From the NCBI GenBank assembly GCA_026391315.1, contig JAPLDT010000046.1:1-64000 (forward strand): a stretch of DNA of 64,000 nt. Reading direction: 5' to 3'. The stretch's first letter is position 1. The number at the start of each line of letters is the position of its first letter. The position numbers and the translations under genes are program-made. The notes under the pieces are model-generated. The model saw nothing but the letters and a program-made list of their open reading frames with translations, ran no database searches and was not told where the DNA came from. Positions 25,301-32,150 of this stretch are shown here, in pieces. This DNA is from Bacteroidia bacterium. GTDB taxonomy: Bacteria; Bacteroidota; Bacteroidia; Bacteroidales; Prolixibacteraceae.

Positions 25301-25489
25301 GCAATTGAACCGGCAGGGAAAAATGCCACTGTGCTGTTTCGGTTTTTCGGCGACAACAAGAGCGCCGGAGTTTGGTACAAAGATAAATACCAAGCCATTA
25401 CGCTTACTGTTCCGCTTGAAACAATTGCGACCGATGGCGAAAGGGATGCCATCATGAAGCAATTAATGATGCAATTGGAAGTAAAATAG
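22400..25489 (+). CDS. Amidase-like peptidoglycan hydrolase with golvesin-type and FN3 domains
   Basis: Exported protein, 1029 aa, often named xanthan lyase in databases on weak grounds. After a signal peptide (about 1-22) and a 120-residue leader domain, IALWQSHGWYYE (about 170) opens an N-acetylmuramoyl-L-alanine amidase-like fold. This fold is interrupted by a golvesin-like beta domain (about 225-380, VIVDAEKSS to SADAVRFGGG) and resumes with SMGFHTDAGTTKDSSIIGT (about 500). An FN3 domain follows (about 645-735), then a C-terminal alpha/beta domain with VLVVNGFDRLCAP. The likely job is cleaving stem peptides from MurNAc outside the cytoplasm. Domain assignments are by eye. Confidence 0.78.
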   Translation: MGLRYSFWVLAFLMVGQVSGANRAKKLYNKAKVASVQFAKNASAGKVYKFKVDTLKMDPKGERIDLQMTATFAEIPFRPEDIQRYYTDYKHLLGRKFRKSNLSISSMGKEISQLVPNYYRTNSLGVDQSRFSVPAKRPSQIVINQTRNVRFTKGLDSRNIALWQSHGWYYENTLDRWEWQRARDFLTVEDIWTLSFVVPYLTPMLENAGATVWLPRERDFGSKEVIVDAEKSSANSEYLETGNWQTTEKPGYGVKYPFLFDGENPFQFGHAKTIVAKSQADATVKYLPNIPETANYAVYVSYSIDDNNVTDAHYSVHHAGGTTNFTVNQSIGGGTWIYLGSFKFEKGKHPEKGMVELSNASSVPGKKVSADAVRFGGGMGNIVRGKEEQLKQLFDIREKDGFAMDSAIWMPFASQRPRYQEAARYYLQYAGFPDSLVYSLNRTKVDYSNRGADAALYASRESGKEDYKDDYMCRGEWVNYLMGAPNGPTKSPNSKGLGIPMDMSMGFHTDAGTTKDSSIIGTLLIYDTTFDKDQFPNGQSKWASRDLADLVQTQVVNDLRILHKPDWTRRGMWNKRYFEAARPKVPAILSELLSHQNFADMYLAQDPRFKFDVCRAYYKGILKFLSYENGQPFVVQPLPVDHFGMTLEGNALKLSWAPVNDPLEPTALPTSYRIYKRVEDGGFDEGFVVKEPTVILTDLKPGTIYSFKVAALNDGGESFPSEILACALPVNNTKPVLVVNGFDRLCAPDAFDNGKEAGFRMSEDEGVAWHENMTYIGEQYDFDRKSQWLDDDASGFGSSFADQETRIVPGNSFDYPYVHGKSIRNNGFGFISTSDECFEKGDYPASSFSLFDLIFGEEKTTKRFIGIPGKDFTIFTTAMRDAISKIAESDGTKILVSGAYLGSDLGLCGDTLARKFAADVLHYKHRTAHGSKSGLIYTVNSLKKSLSEQYHYVNNWNPFIYKVEAPDAIEPAGKNATVLFRFFGDNKSAGVWYKDKYQAITLTVPLETIATDGERDAIMKQLMMQLEVK

Positions 25490-25511
25490 TTATAAATAGA
25501 GTATAAATTTA

Positions 25512-25606
25512 ACCACAAAGTCGCACGAAGGGAATCACAAAGGAAGACACAAAGGATGAAATCAAGTTTAGTGTTCCTTCGTGTTTCCCTTGGTGTCCTT
25601 CGTGGT
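25512..25606. repeat. CACGAAGG/CCTTCGTG inverted repeat, copy 1
   Basis: Left arm ACCACAAAG..GCACGAAGGGAA.CACAAAGG faces right arm CCTTCGTG..CCCTTGGTGTCCTTCGTGGT. The same family occurs at 29912-30002 and 46915-47000. The region can be read as open frame into the glycosyltransferase gene, but that N-terminus would be repeat-encoded. Confidence 0.8.
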
Positions 25607-25618
25607 AAAACAAAAAAT

Positions 25619-27076
25619 ATGAAAATCACCTGTTTTATCCCGTTTGGGAGTGAGAAAGAGACGAAAGCAACCGTGAATGAACTCAGAAGTTCGGAACTGG
25701 TTGCCAAAATATTTGTAACAGGCTCCGAAAAAGCGCTTTTCGAACTGGAAGGCGCAGAATGGCTCAATACCGGAAGCCTGACGACCGGAGCTGCCATCAA
25801 AACCATTTCGGTTCAGAGCCGAACCGAATTTGTTTTGATTTATACCCGGCACAGTCCGCTTAAATTGAGTCAATATGCCCTGGAGCGTTTTATTCGTGTT
25901 GCAGAGGATACCGATAGCGGTATGGTGTATGCCAATTATTTTGCTGTCAAGGCCGGCATTCCTGAGCCTCATCCGGTGATCGATTACCAGGAAGGAAGTT
26001 TGAGGGACGATTTCAATTTCGGTTCGCTGCTTTTCTTCAGGAAAGAGAAGTTGAAAGAGGCAGCAGGCTCAGTTGACGACTCTTTGAAACATGCCGGATT
26101 GTATGACCTGCGGCTTAATCTTTCGCTTATAGCACCTCTCTTTCGCATTCCCGAATATCTCTACACCGAAGAAGAGTCAGATTTACGGCTTTCGGGGGAG
26201 AAAATATTCGATTATGTGGATCCCAAAAACAGGGGTGTACAAATTGAAATGGAACAGGTTTGTACCCGGTTTCTGAAGAATTCAGGGGCTTACCTTCGAC
26301 CCGATTTTAGGCCAGTTGACTTTGGCGAAGAGAAATTTCCGGTCGAAGCAACTGTCATAATTCCGGTCAGAAACAGGGTGCGGACCATCGAAGACGCGAT
26401 CAGGTCGGTCTTATCGCAGAAGACTAATTTTGCTTATAACCTGATCATTGCCGACAACTATTCGACGGATGGTACAACCGAAATCATTGAAAAATATGCG
26501 GAAAAAGACGCAAGATTGATCCATTTGATTCCCGACCGCAAGGATCTCGGTATCGGTGGCTGCTGGAATGCGGCCGCGGCCCATGCGACTTGTGGAAAAT
26601 TTGCCGTTCAACTGGACAGTGACGACCTCTATCTGGATGAAACAACGCTTCAGCAGGTGGTAGATACTTTTTACAAAGAGAAATGCGCCATGGTTGTTGG
26701 TTCCTATCGAATGGTCAACTTTGATCTGCAGGAGATCCCACCTGGTGTGATCGACCACAAGGAATGGACCCCTGACAATGGCAGAAATAATGCATTACGA
26801 ATTAATGGATTAGGTGCACCCAGGGCTTTTTACACACCGGTTCTTCGTTGCATCAAAGTACCCAATGTCAACTACGGCGAAGATTATGCTCTCGGACTGG
26901 CCATCTCAAGATACTACCAAATTGGCAGAATCTACAATCCAATCTACCTATGCCGCAGGTGGGATGATAACTCGGATGCCTCCCTCAGCGTGGAGGTGAT
27001 GAATGGCCACAACCAATACAAAGACCGGATCAGGACGATTGAATTCCTGGCAAGGAAGAGGATGAACAAGAAGTAG
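25619..27076 (+). CDS. GT2 family glycosyltransferase
   Basis: Cytoplasmic protein, 485 aa. An N-terminal domain of about 240 residues (MKITCFIPFGSEKET) without signal peptide precedes a GT-A glycosyltransferase 2 domain: ATVIIPVRNRVRTIEDAI, then IIADNYSTDGTTEIIEKY and the metal-binding VQLDSDDLYLDE. Start at ATG 25619; the in-frame ATG at 25556 lies inside a dispersed inverted repeat and would encode 21 extra residues of repeat. The gene is placed between peptidoglycan hydrolases and the DUF4922/SpoIID genes. No membrane segment is evident, so it probably acts on a soluble acceptor or at the membrane face. Its donor and acceptor are unknown. Confidence 0.87.
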   Translation: MKITCFIPFGSEKETKATVNELRSSELVAKIFVTGSEKALFELEGAEWLNTGSLTTGAAIKTISVQSRTEFVLIYTRHSPLKLSQYALERFIRVAEDTDSGMVYANYFAVKAGIPEPHPVIDYQEGSLRDDFNFGSLLFFRKEKLKEAAGSVDDSLKHAGLYDLRLNLSLIAPLFRIPEYLYTEEESDLRLSGEKIFDYVDPKNRGVQIEMEQVCTRFLKNSGAYLRPDFRPVDFGEEKFPVEATVIIPVRNRVRTIEDAIRSVLSQKTNFAYNLIIADNYSTDGTTEIIEKYAEKDARLIHLIPDRKDLGIGGCWNAAAAHATCGKFAVQLDSDDLYLDETTLQQVVDTFYKEKCAMVVGSYRMVNFDLQEIPPGVIDHKEWTPDNGRNNALRINGLGAPRAFYTPVLRCIKVPNVNYGEDYALGLAISRYYQIGRIYNPIYLCRRWDDNSDASLSVEVMNGHNQYKDRIRTIEFLARKRMNKK

Positions 27077-27136
27077 AGGGGGAGATTGGGGGACTAGGAG
27101 AAGGGGCGAGTGGCTAAATCGAATAGGGGTTATACC

Positions 27137-27264
27137 CTGGAAGGGTTAAATATCAATAGCCCCGGGTTAAGCGACGAAGGAGCGATACCCGGGGTCTAGA
27201 AATGTAGGAGATCACCGTCCGCGATAGAATGTTGAAAATAGTAATTACCTCATCTCGGACGGAA
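27137..27264. repeat. Composite palindromic repeat, copy 2
   Basis: Module B (27157-27198) pairs TAGCCCCGGGT with ACCCGGGGTCTA around AAGCGACGAAGGAGCGAT. Module C (27214-27264) runs from ACCGTCCGCG to CTCGGACGGAA and shares the inner TAGAATGTTGAAAA with copy 3. A degenerate short hairpin lies just before (27125-27150). It fills the gap between the glycosyltransferase and DUF4922 genes. Confidence 0.8.
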
Positions 27265-27304
27265 AGAACAAAATGAATAAAAAAGGTTGATGTAGATAAA
27301 GAAG

Positions 27305-28264
27305 ATGGATAAAAATATACATAGATTTAATGATTTTCTGCTTGAACAAAACCATACCTGGAAGCTGTCGGCAGACAACTACCGTGGATTGGATTATGTG
27401 GAAGAGAAACTCTTTCGCTTCGATGGCTTTGTTATCAAAGTACAGTTCAATCCCGAACGAATGCGATCCTCCACAGCCAAGGTGGATCAAAGCTCAATTG
27501 CCGCCCGAAAATGCTTCCTCTGTTCCGAAAATCGGCCTGAAGTTCAAAACAGCCTGAACCTGCCCCATGATTTTCTCCTTCTGGTCAACCCATTCCCCAT
27601 TTTCAAGACCCATTTCACCATTCCTTACATCCACCATGTGCCGCAGCGACTATCCGGAAATTTGGAAGCCATGTTCACCATAGCCCGGCAGATGGAGGGT
27701 TTTCAGCTGTTTTACAATGGACCGGAGTGCGGCGCTTCAGCGCCTGACCACCTTCATTTTCAGGCAGGTGAAACCGGATTTTTGCCTGTTGAGTCAGAAT
27801 TTTTGTCACTAAAACAAAACCCAAATACCCTCGCCTTCAGCTCAGAATCGACAAATATATGGGCGATGGATCACTATCTTCGAAGGATGATCTCCATCGA
27901 AACCAAATCCCGGGAGCAGGGGATTCAAATGATTGAGAAAATTCTTTCCCGTTTTGGGGAAATTCAGCCGGAAAAAGTAGAACCAATGGTAAACCTGCTT
28001 TGTACTTTTGCTGATGGGAAATGGATACTGCATCTGTTTCCGAGAAAGTTGCACCGTCCGTCCCAATATTTTGCTGATGGGAAAGATCAGCTATTGATCA
28101 GTCCGGCATCCGTCGATTTTGGCGGCGTATTTATCACCCCGCGCCGTGAGGATTTTGAAAAAATAACTGCGGCAGATATTGCTGACATTTTTGATCAGGT
28201 TACGCTGAATGAAAATGAATTTCGAAAGTTGAAGGATACAATTAAAAATTATAGATCAATATAG
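27305..28264 (+). CDS. DUF4922 protein, HIT/GalT-like nucleotidyltransferase or phosphorylase
   Basis: Cytoplasmic protein, 319 aa, of the DUF4922 family. The centre carries APDHLHFQAG with His149-Leu-His151-Phe-Gln153, the HxHxQ active-site pattern of galactose-1-phosphate uridylyltransferase and GDP-galactose phosphorylase. Cys70 and Cys73 (CFLC) lie where GalT-type enzymes often bind a metal. VNPFPIFKTHFTIPY also resembles the GalT/Ap4A phosphorylase fold. A guanylylated or uridylylated His intermediate is therefore plausible, but no substrate is known. The gene sits among MurNAc and muropeptide salvage genes and could handle a nucleotide-activated amino sugar; this is inference. Confidence 0.8.
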   Translation: MDKNIHRFNDFLLEQNHTWKLSADNYRGLDYVEEKLFRFDGFVIKVQFNPERMRSSTAKVDQSSIAARKCFLCSENRPEVQNSLNLPHDFLLLVNPFPIFKTHFTIPYIHHVPQRLSGNLEAMFTIARQMEGFQLFYNGPECGASAPDHLHFQAGETGFLPVESEFLSLKQNPNTLAFSSESTNIWAMDHYLRRMISIETKSREQGIQMIEKILSRFGEIQPEKVEPMVNLLCTFADGKWILHLFPRKLHRPSQYFADGKDQLLISPASVDFGGVFITPRREDFEKITAADIADIFDQVTLNENEFRKLKDTIKNYRSI

Positions 28265-28297
28265 TTTAACAAAAAGAATATTTCTACAAGTGGCAAC

Positions 28298-28477
28298 AGA
28301 TTGCTTCACTTCGTTCGCAATGACGGATCATTTTTTTGGAGGTGAGGGTGGAGAGAAGGAGGCGGGTCATCAGTTTTCGGTAATAGCAGAATCGTCGCCC
28401 GCCTCCTTCTCTCTACCCTCACAAAATCAACAGCATACCGTCATTGCGACCACGAGGAACGAAGTGGGAAGCAATCT
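28298..28477. repeat. Nested inverted repeat with 25-base stem
   Basis: The outer arms are the widespread ATTGCTTC..TTCGCAATGACGG type (28298-28326) and its longer complement CCGTCATTGCGA..GGAAGCAATCT (28438-28477). Inside them a 25-base arm starting GTGAGGGTGGAGAGAAGG (28342-28366) pairs with 28398-28422 with a single mismatch around a 31-base loop. No coding potential. A short open frame across it is an artefact. Confidence 0.85.
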
Positions 28478-28539
28478 CAAGGGGACGAAAGATATTATCA
28501 AAGGGAAATAAACGATAGTAATATAAATCGAATTGCAGA

Positions 28540-29871
28540 ATGGAACAACCAAAGTTGAAGATTGGGATCATGTCGGAACTTGAAATAGCATTCTGCTTTA
28601 AAGGAGAGTATCTATCATCTGCGAAAGGCATCTCCCATATTGGAAATCAGGCCATTCGCATAGAAAAGGATCAAATTCTGCTGAATGACCTTCCGGTGAA
28701 AACCGAAGATCTCCTCTTTGAACCAGTGGACAAGAAAAATGGCTCCTTTGAATTGAAAGATGTGACCATAGGGGTACAATTCCACTGGGAGCGAAAAGAA
28801 GATCAACTATTTAAGGGGGCACTTCAATTTCTGACTGAAAACAATCTGTTGGTTGCTATCAACATTTTGCCATTGGAGGATTACCTGACCAGCGTCATCT
28901 CCTCCGAAATGAGCGCAACAAGCAGCATGGAGCTGCTGAAAGCGCATGCCATCACTTCACGTTCGTGGTTGATAGCCCAGGTGGTGAAGGGGAAAGCGTT
29001 GAGACAAGCCCGCGAAAAATACCAGACCATCTTTGAATCCGACGAGGAGTACATTCGTTGGTGGGACCGGGAAGATCACGCGCTTTTTGATGTTTGTGCC
29101 GACGACCATTGCCAGCGATACCAGGGGATTACCCGGCAAACCAGTCCTTTGGTGGAAAAAGCGGTAGAGGAAACGGCTGGATTGGTATTGATGTCGGGTG
29201 GACAAGTTTGCGATGCGCGCTTTTCCAAAAGTTGTGGCGGAGTCACCGAGACCTTCGAAATGGTCTGGGAACCCGTTGTGCATCCCTATCTTCCAACCTT
29301 GTACGATTTCAACGAAAAGGTAAGCGAAACAGGATTGAAACTGACGGAAAAGTCCTCTGCTGAAGCGTGGATTCGTTCTTCTCCGGCCGCCTTCTGCAAC
29401 ACAACAGATCACAAGGTACTCTCCCAGGTCCTGAACGATTATGACCAGGAGACGGTCGATTTTTACAGGTGGAAAGTTTCTTATACCCAGGCCGAAATTG
29501 CCGAACTGATAAAAAGAAAAACTGGAGTCGATTTCGGGAATATTGTTGCGCTTAATCCCATCCAGAGAGGACATTCCGGCAGGATTATCAAACTGGAAAT
29601 TATTGGCACCCTAAAGAAGATGATCTATGGGAAAGAGCTGCAGATCAGAAAGATTCTTTCCAATTCACATCTTTACAGTTCCGCATTTGTAGTGGATCGT
29701 TACAATATTTCAGATGGAATACCCGCCCAGTTTGTCTTGACCGGGGCCGGCTGGGGGCATGGTGTCGGACTCTGTCAGATCGGCGCGGCCATGATGGGAG
29801 AGAAAGGATATTCGCATGAGGAAATATTGAAACATTATTTTGTGGGAGCGGTACTCGTGAAAAATTATTAG
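28540..29871 (+). CDS. SpoIID/LytB-domain protein without signal peptide
   Basis: SpoIID-family protein, 443 aa. SpoIID is a lytic transglycosylase that cuts glycan strands after amidases have removed stem peptides. The core shows LPLEDYLTSVISSEMSATSS with Glu123 at the catalytic position, KAHAITSRSWLI, SKSCGGVTETFEMVW, and the C-terminal GAGWGHGVGLCQIGA with GYSHEEILKHYF. Unlike spore SpoIID, the N-terminus (MEQPKLKIGIMSELEIAFC) has no signal peptide or membrane anchor, so the protein appears cytoplasmic. That would mean action on imported fragments instead of the sacculus, unless export is non-classical. It follows DUF4922 and precedes the AmpG-like permease. Confidence 0.85.
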   Translation: MEQPKLKIGIMSELEIAFCFKGEYLSSAKGISHIGNQAIRIEKDQILLNDLPVKTEDLLFEPVDKKNGSFELKDVTIGVQFHWERKEDQLFKGALQFLTENNLLVAINILPLEDYLTSVISSEMSATSSMELLKAHAITSRSWLIAQVVKGKALRQAREKYQTIFESDEEYIRWWDREDHALFDVCADDHCQRYQGITRQTSPLVEKAVEETAGLVLMSGGQVCDARFSKSCGGVTETFEMVWEPVVHPYLPTLYDFNEKVSETGLKLTEKSSAEAWIRSSPAAFCNTTDHKVLSQVLNDYDQETVDFYRWKVSYTQAEIAELIKRKTGVDFGNIVALNPIQRGHSGRIIKLEIIGTLKKMIYGKELQIRKILSNSHLYSSAFVVDRYNISDGIPAQFVLTGAGWGHGVGLCQIGAAMMGEKGYSHEEILKHYFVGAVLVKNY

Positions 29872-29911
29872 GATTAAAGGATCAATGGATTAATGGATTA
29901 AACTTCGCTTT

Positions 29912-30002
29912 TAGTGTCCTTCGTGTCATCCTTTGAGCCCTTCGTGGTGAAAAAAGATTAACCACGAAGGACACCAGGGAAAGCACAAAGGATACACAAA
30001 GG
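29912..30002. repeat. CACGAAGG/CCTTCGTG inverted repeat, copy 2
   Basis: Arms AGTGTCCTTCGTG..CATCCTTTGAGCCCTTCGTGGT and ACCACGAAGGACACCAGGGAAAG..ACAAAGG are separated by a short A-rich loop. It lies between the SpoIID-like and AmpG-like genes and could form a hairpin in the transcript. Confidence 0.8.
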
Positions 30003-30022
30003 AATATACCAAACTAAAGATT

Positions 30023-31888
30023 ATGAAACAAACTACCCGCAATCCATGGGCCTGGATCCCAACTCTTTATTTCGCTGAGGGGATTCCGTATGTGGTGGCT
30101 ATGACGGTTGCTGTGATCATGTTCAAACGATTTGGAATCTCCAACACAGATATCGCACTCTATACCAGCTGGTTGTATCTCCCATGGGTCATCAAGCCCT
30201 TGTGGAGTCCGGTGGTTGACCTGTTCAAAACGAAGCGCTGGTGGATCGTCATCATGCAACTCATCATCGGGGCAGCTTTGGGTGGTGTTGCATTGGCTAT
30301 TCCCCTGCCGGGATATTTTCAAATCACCCTGATCTTTCTCTGGCTGCTTGCCTTCAGCTCAGCTACCCACGACATATCGGCGGATGGATTCTACATGCTT
30401 GGACTGAATGAGCACCAGCAAGCCTATTTTGTCGGAATTAGAAGTACTTTCTACCGCATTGCCATGATCACCGGACAAGGATTGCTCATCATTCTGGCCG
30501 GATATTTTGAGACAGCCACCGGTTTACCACCGGTAGAAATAACTGTGCAGGCCAGTCCGGGAAATGCCAAAACAATTGAACTTCCAATGCTAAACCAGGA
30601 TGCGACGTCACAATCGGGCAACGACACGTTTTCTGTATTCCCGGGTACGGTGAACCTTTCTACACAAAACATTCCATCGCGACAGATGGATTCCATCCGC
30701 AAAATCGTTTCAACCCACAACCTTTCACTGGGCTTTGTTGGCAATGGTAAGCAGCAGGCCTCTTCAAACAAAACCGCCGAATCCTCTATTTGGTCGGACT
30801 ATATTTCCACTCCGCTAAAGCATTTCCTGCAAAAACATTTCCAAAAACCGGAAGGAGTTCAATCGGGAGAGGTTCTGGCAGGGAATGTCAAGGTAGTCGC
30901 CATCAAACTGAACGGGAAACCGGAAGCAGGGAAAGAGATGATTCTGAATTTCAAATTAAAGGATGGCGACAACAGCCTGAAACTATTGGAAGGTGAACGA
31001 CTCGCTTTCAACCTGGAAAACTGGGAACAACCCGCCTATCTGCTCTTTCAGGCGGATGCCAAACTCAATTCACCGACTGAGGCCAGCTTCAAAGGAACCT
31101 CCGGTAATATACACCTGGCATGGAGTATTACCTTTATCATCCTGGCCATCCTATTTATAATTTTCTCTTTTTACCATCGTTTCATTTTACCATACCCGGT
31201 TACCGACGGAAAAGTATTAAAGGGAGAAGAGAGCATTTTAGGCGCTTTCTTCAAAACATTTGCCTCCTTCTTCAGGCGGAAAGAGATTTGGGTCATCCTC
31301 TCATTTTTGATGTTCTACCGTCTGGGAGAGGCACAATTGATCAAAATGGCCTCCCCGTTCATGCTAGATTCCAGGCAACTGGGTGGTCTTGGACTGACAA
31401 CCGGAGAGGTGGGCCTCATCTATGGCACCTTCGGGATTCTAGCCCTGACTGCCGGAGGAATTCTTGGCGGACTGGCCGCATCCCGCAAGGGCTTCAGGTA
31501 CTGGTTGTGGTGGATGGTACTCGCCATCAACATTCCGCACCTGGCTTACGTTTTCATGGCCTATGCGCAACCATCCAACTATTTTGTTATAAGTTTATGT
31601 GCAGCCATCGAACAGTTCAGTTACGGTTTTGGTTTTACTGCCTACATGTTGTACATGATCTATATTTCTGAAGGAGAGAACAAAACAGCTCATTTCGCCA
31701 TTGCCACCGGCTTCATGGCCCTTGGAATGATGCTGCCGGGGATGTTCTCCGGATGGTTACAGGATATTATCGGATACAAATATTTCTTTGTTTGGGTGAT
31801 GTTGTGCATGATCCCGGGCATGATTCCTGTTCTTTTTCTGAATGTTAAACCGGAGTTCGGAAAAAAGGCGAAGGAAATTGGAAAATGA
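30023..31888 (+). CDS. AmpG-like MFS muropeptide permease with inserted domain
   Basis: Inner-membrane major facilitator, 621 aa, most like AmpG, which imports anhydro-muropeptides. The N-terminal half has NPWAWIPTLYFAEGIPYVVA, ALYTSWLYLPWVIKPLWSP and SSATHDISADGFYM, all AmpG-type. After about residue 165 a soluble insertion of roughly 195 residues (to about 360) interrupts the membrane part; it is rich in Ser, Thr, Asn and Lys and should lie outside the cytoplasm. The membrane part then resumes (AWSITFIILAILFIIFSFY). Typical AmpG is 420-490 aa. The adjoining NagZ-like, NlpC/P60 and epimerase genes fit muropeptide uptake. Confidence 0.85.
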   Translation: MKQTTRNPWAWIPTLYFAEGIPYVVAMTVAVIMFKRFGISNTDIALYTSWLYLPWVIKPLWSPVVDLFKTKRWWIVIMQLIIGAALGGVALAIPLPGYFQITLIFLWLLAFSSATHDISADGFYMLGLNEHQQAYFVGIRSTFYRIAMITGQGLLIILAGYFETATGLPPVEITVQASPGNAKTIELPMLNQDATSQSGNDTFSVFPGTVNLSTQNIPSRQMDSIRKIVSTHNLSLGFVGNGKQQASSNKTAESSIWSDYISTPLKHFLQKHFQKPEGVQSGEVLAGNVKVVAIKLNGKPEAGKEMILNFKLKDGDNSLKLLEGERLAFNLENWEQPAYLLFQADAKLNSPTEASFKGTSGNIHLAWSITFIILAILFIIFSFYHRFILPYPVTDGKVLKGEESILGAFFKTFASFFRRKEIWVILSFLMFYRLGEAQLIKMASPFMLDSRQLGGLGLTTGEVGLIYGTFGILALTAGGILGGLAASRKGFRYWLWWMVLAINIPHLAYVFMAYAQPSNYFVISLCAAIEQFSYGFGFTAYMLYMIYISEGENKTAHFAIATGFMALGMMLPGMFSGWLQDIIGYKYFFVWVMLCMIPGMIPVLFLNVKPEFGKKAKEIGK

Positions 31889-31917
31889 GAAAATGTGAAA
31901 ATGTGAAAATGCACTGG

Positions 31918-32107
31918 TCCCTGAGCGCAGCCGAAGGGTCGAAAGTGAACTAAAGGAACTCTGGGGTTTGGTAGTCCCGTCAGGGACGACCAGTTTTGTA
32001 GCCCGGGGTAAAGCGACGAAGGAGCGACACCCCGGGTTAGGGAATGACGATCAATCACCGTCCGCGGTAGAATGTTGAAAAGAGAGATTGGTTCGTGTCG
32101 GACGGAA
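31918..32107. repeat. Composite palindromic repeat, copy 3, with upstream CTGAGC repeat
   Basis: Begins with TCCCTGAGCGCAGCCGAAGG (31918-31937). Then module A (31971-31993, TAGTCCCGTCAGGGACGACC), module B (31999-32040, GTAGCCCGGGGT / ACACCCCGGGTT) and module C (32057-32107, ACCGTCCGCG to GTCGGACGGAA) follow in order. This is the most complete copy in the window. It fills the gap between the AmpG-like and NagZ-like genes. Confidence 0.82.
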
Positions 32108-32150
32108 TATGGGAATAATAGCAAATGTGTAAATTGGGAAATGTGAAAAT

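Noticed and set aside
28290-28511. Small protein between DUF4922 and SpoIID-like genes
   Set aside because: The frame runs through both arms of a nested inverted repeat and has no protein-like pattern.
28540-29871. Evidence of sporulation from a SpoIID homologue
   Set aside because: SpoIID-domain proteins occur widely in non-sporulating bacteria, and no other sporulation gene is present.
31120-31671. 183-aa plus-strand frame
   Set aside because: Out-of-frame shadow within the AmpG-like permease gene.
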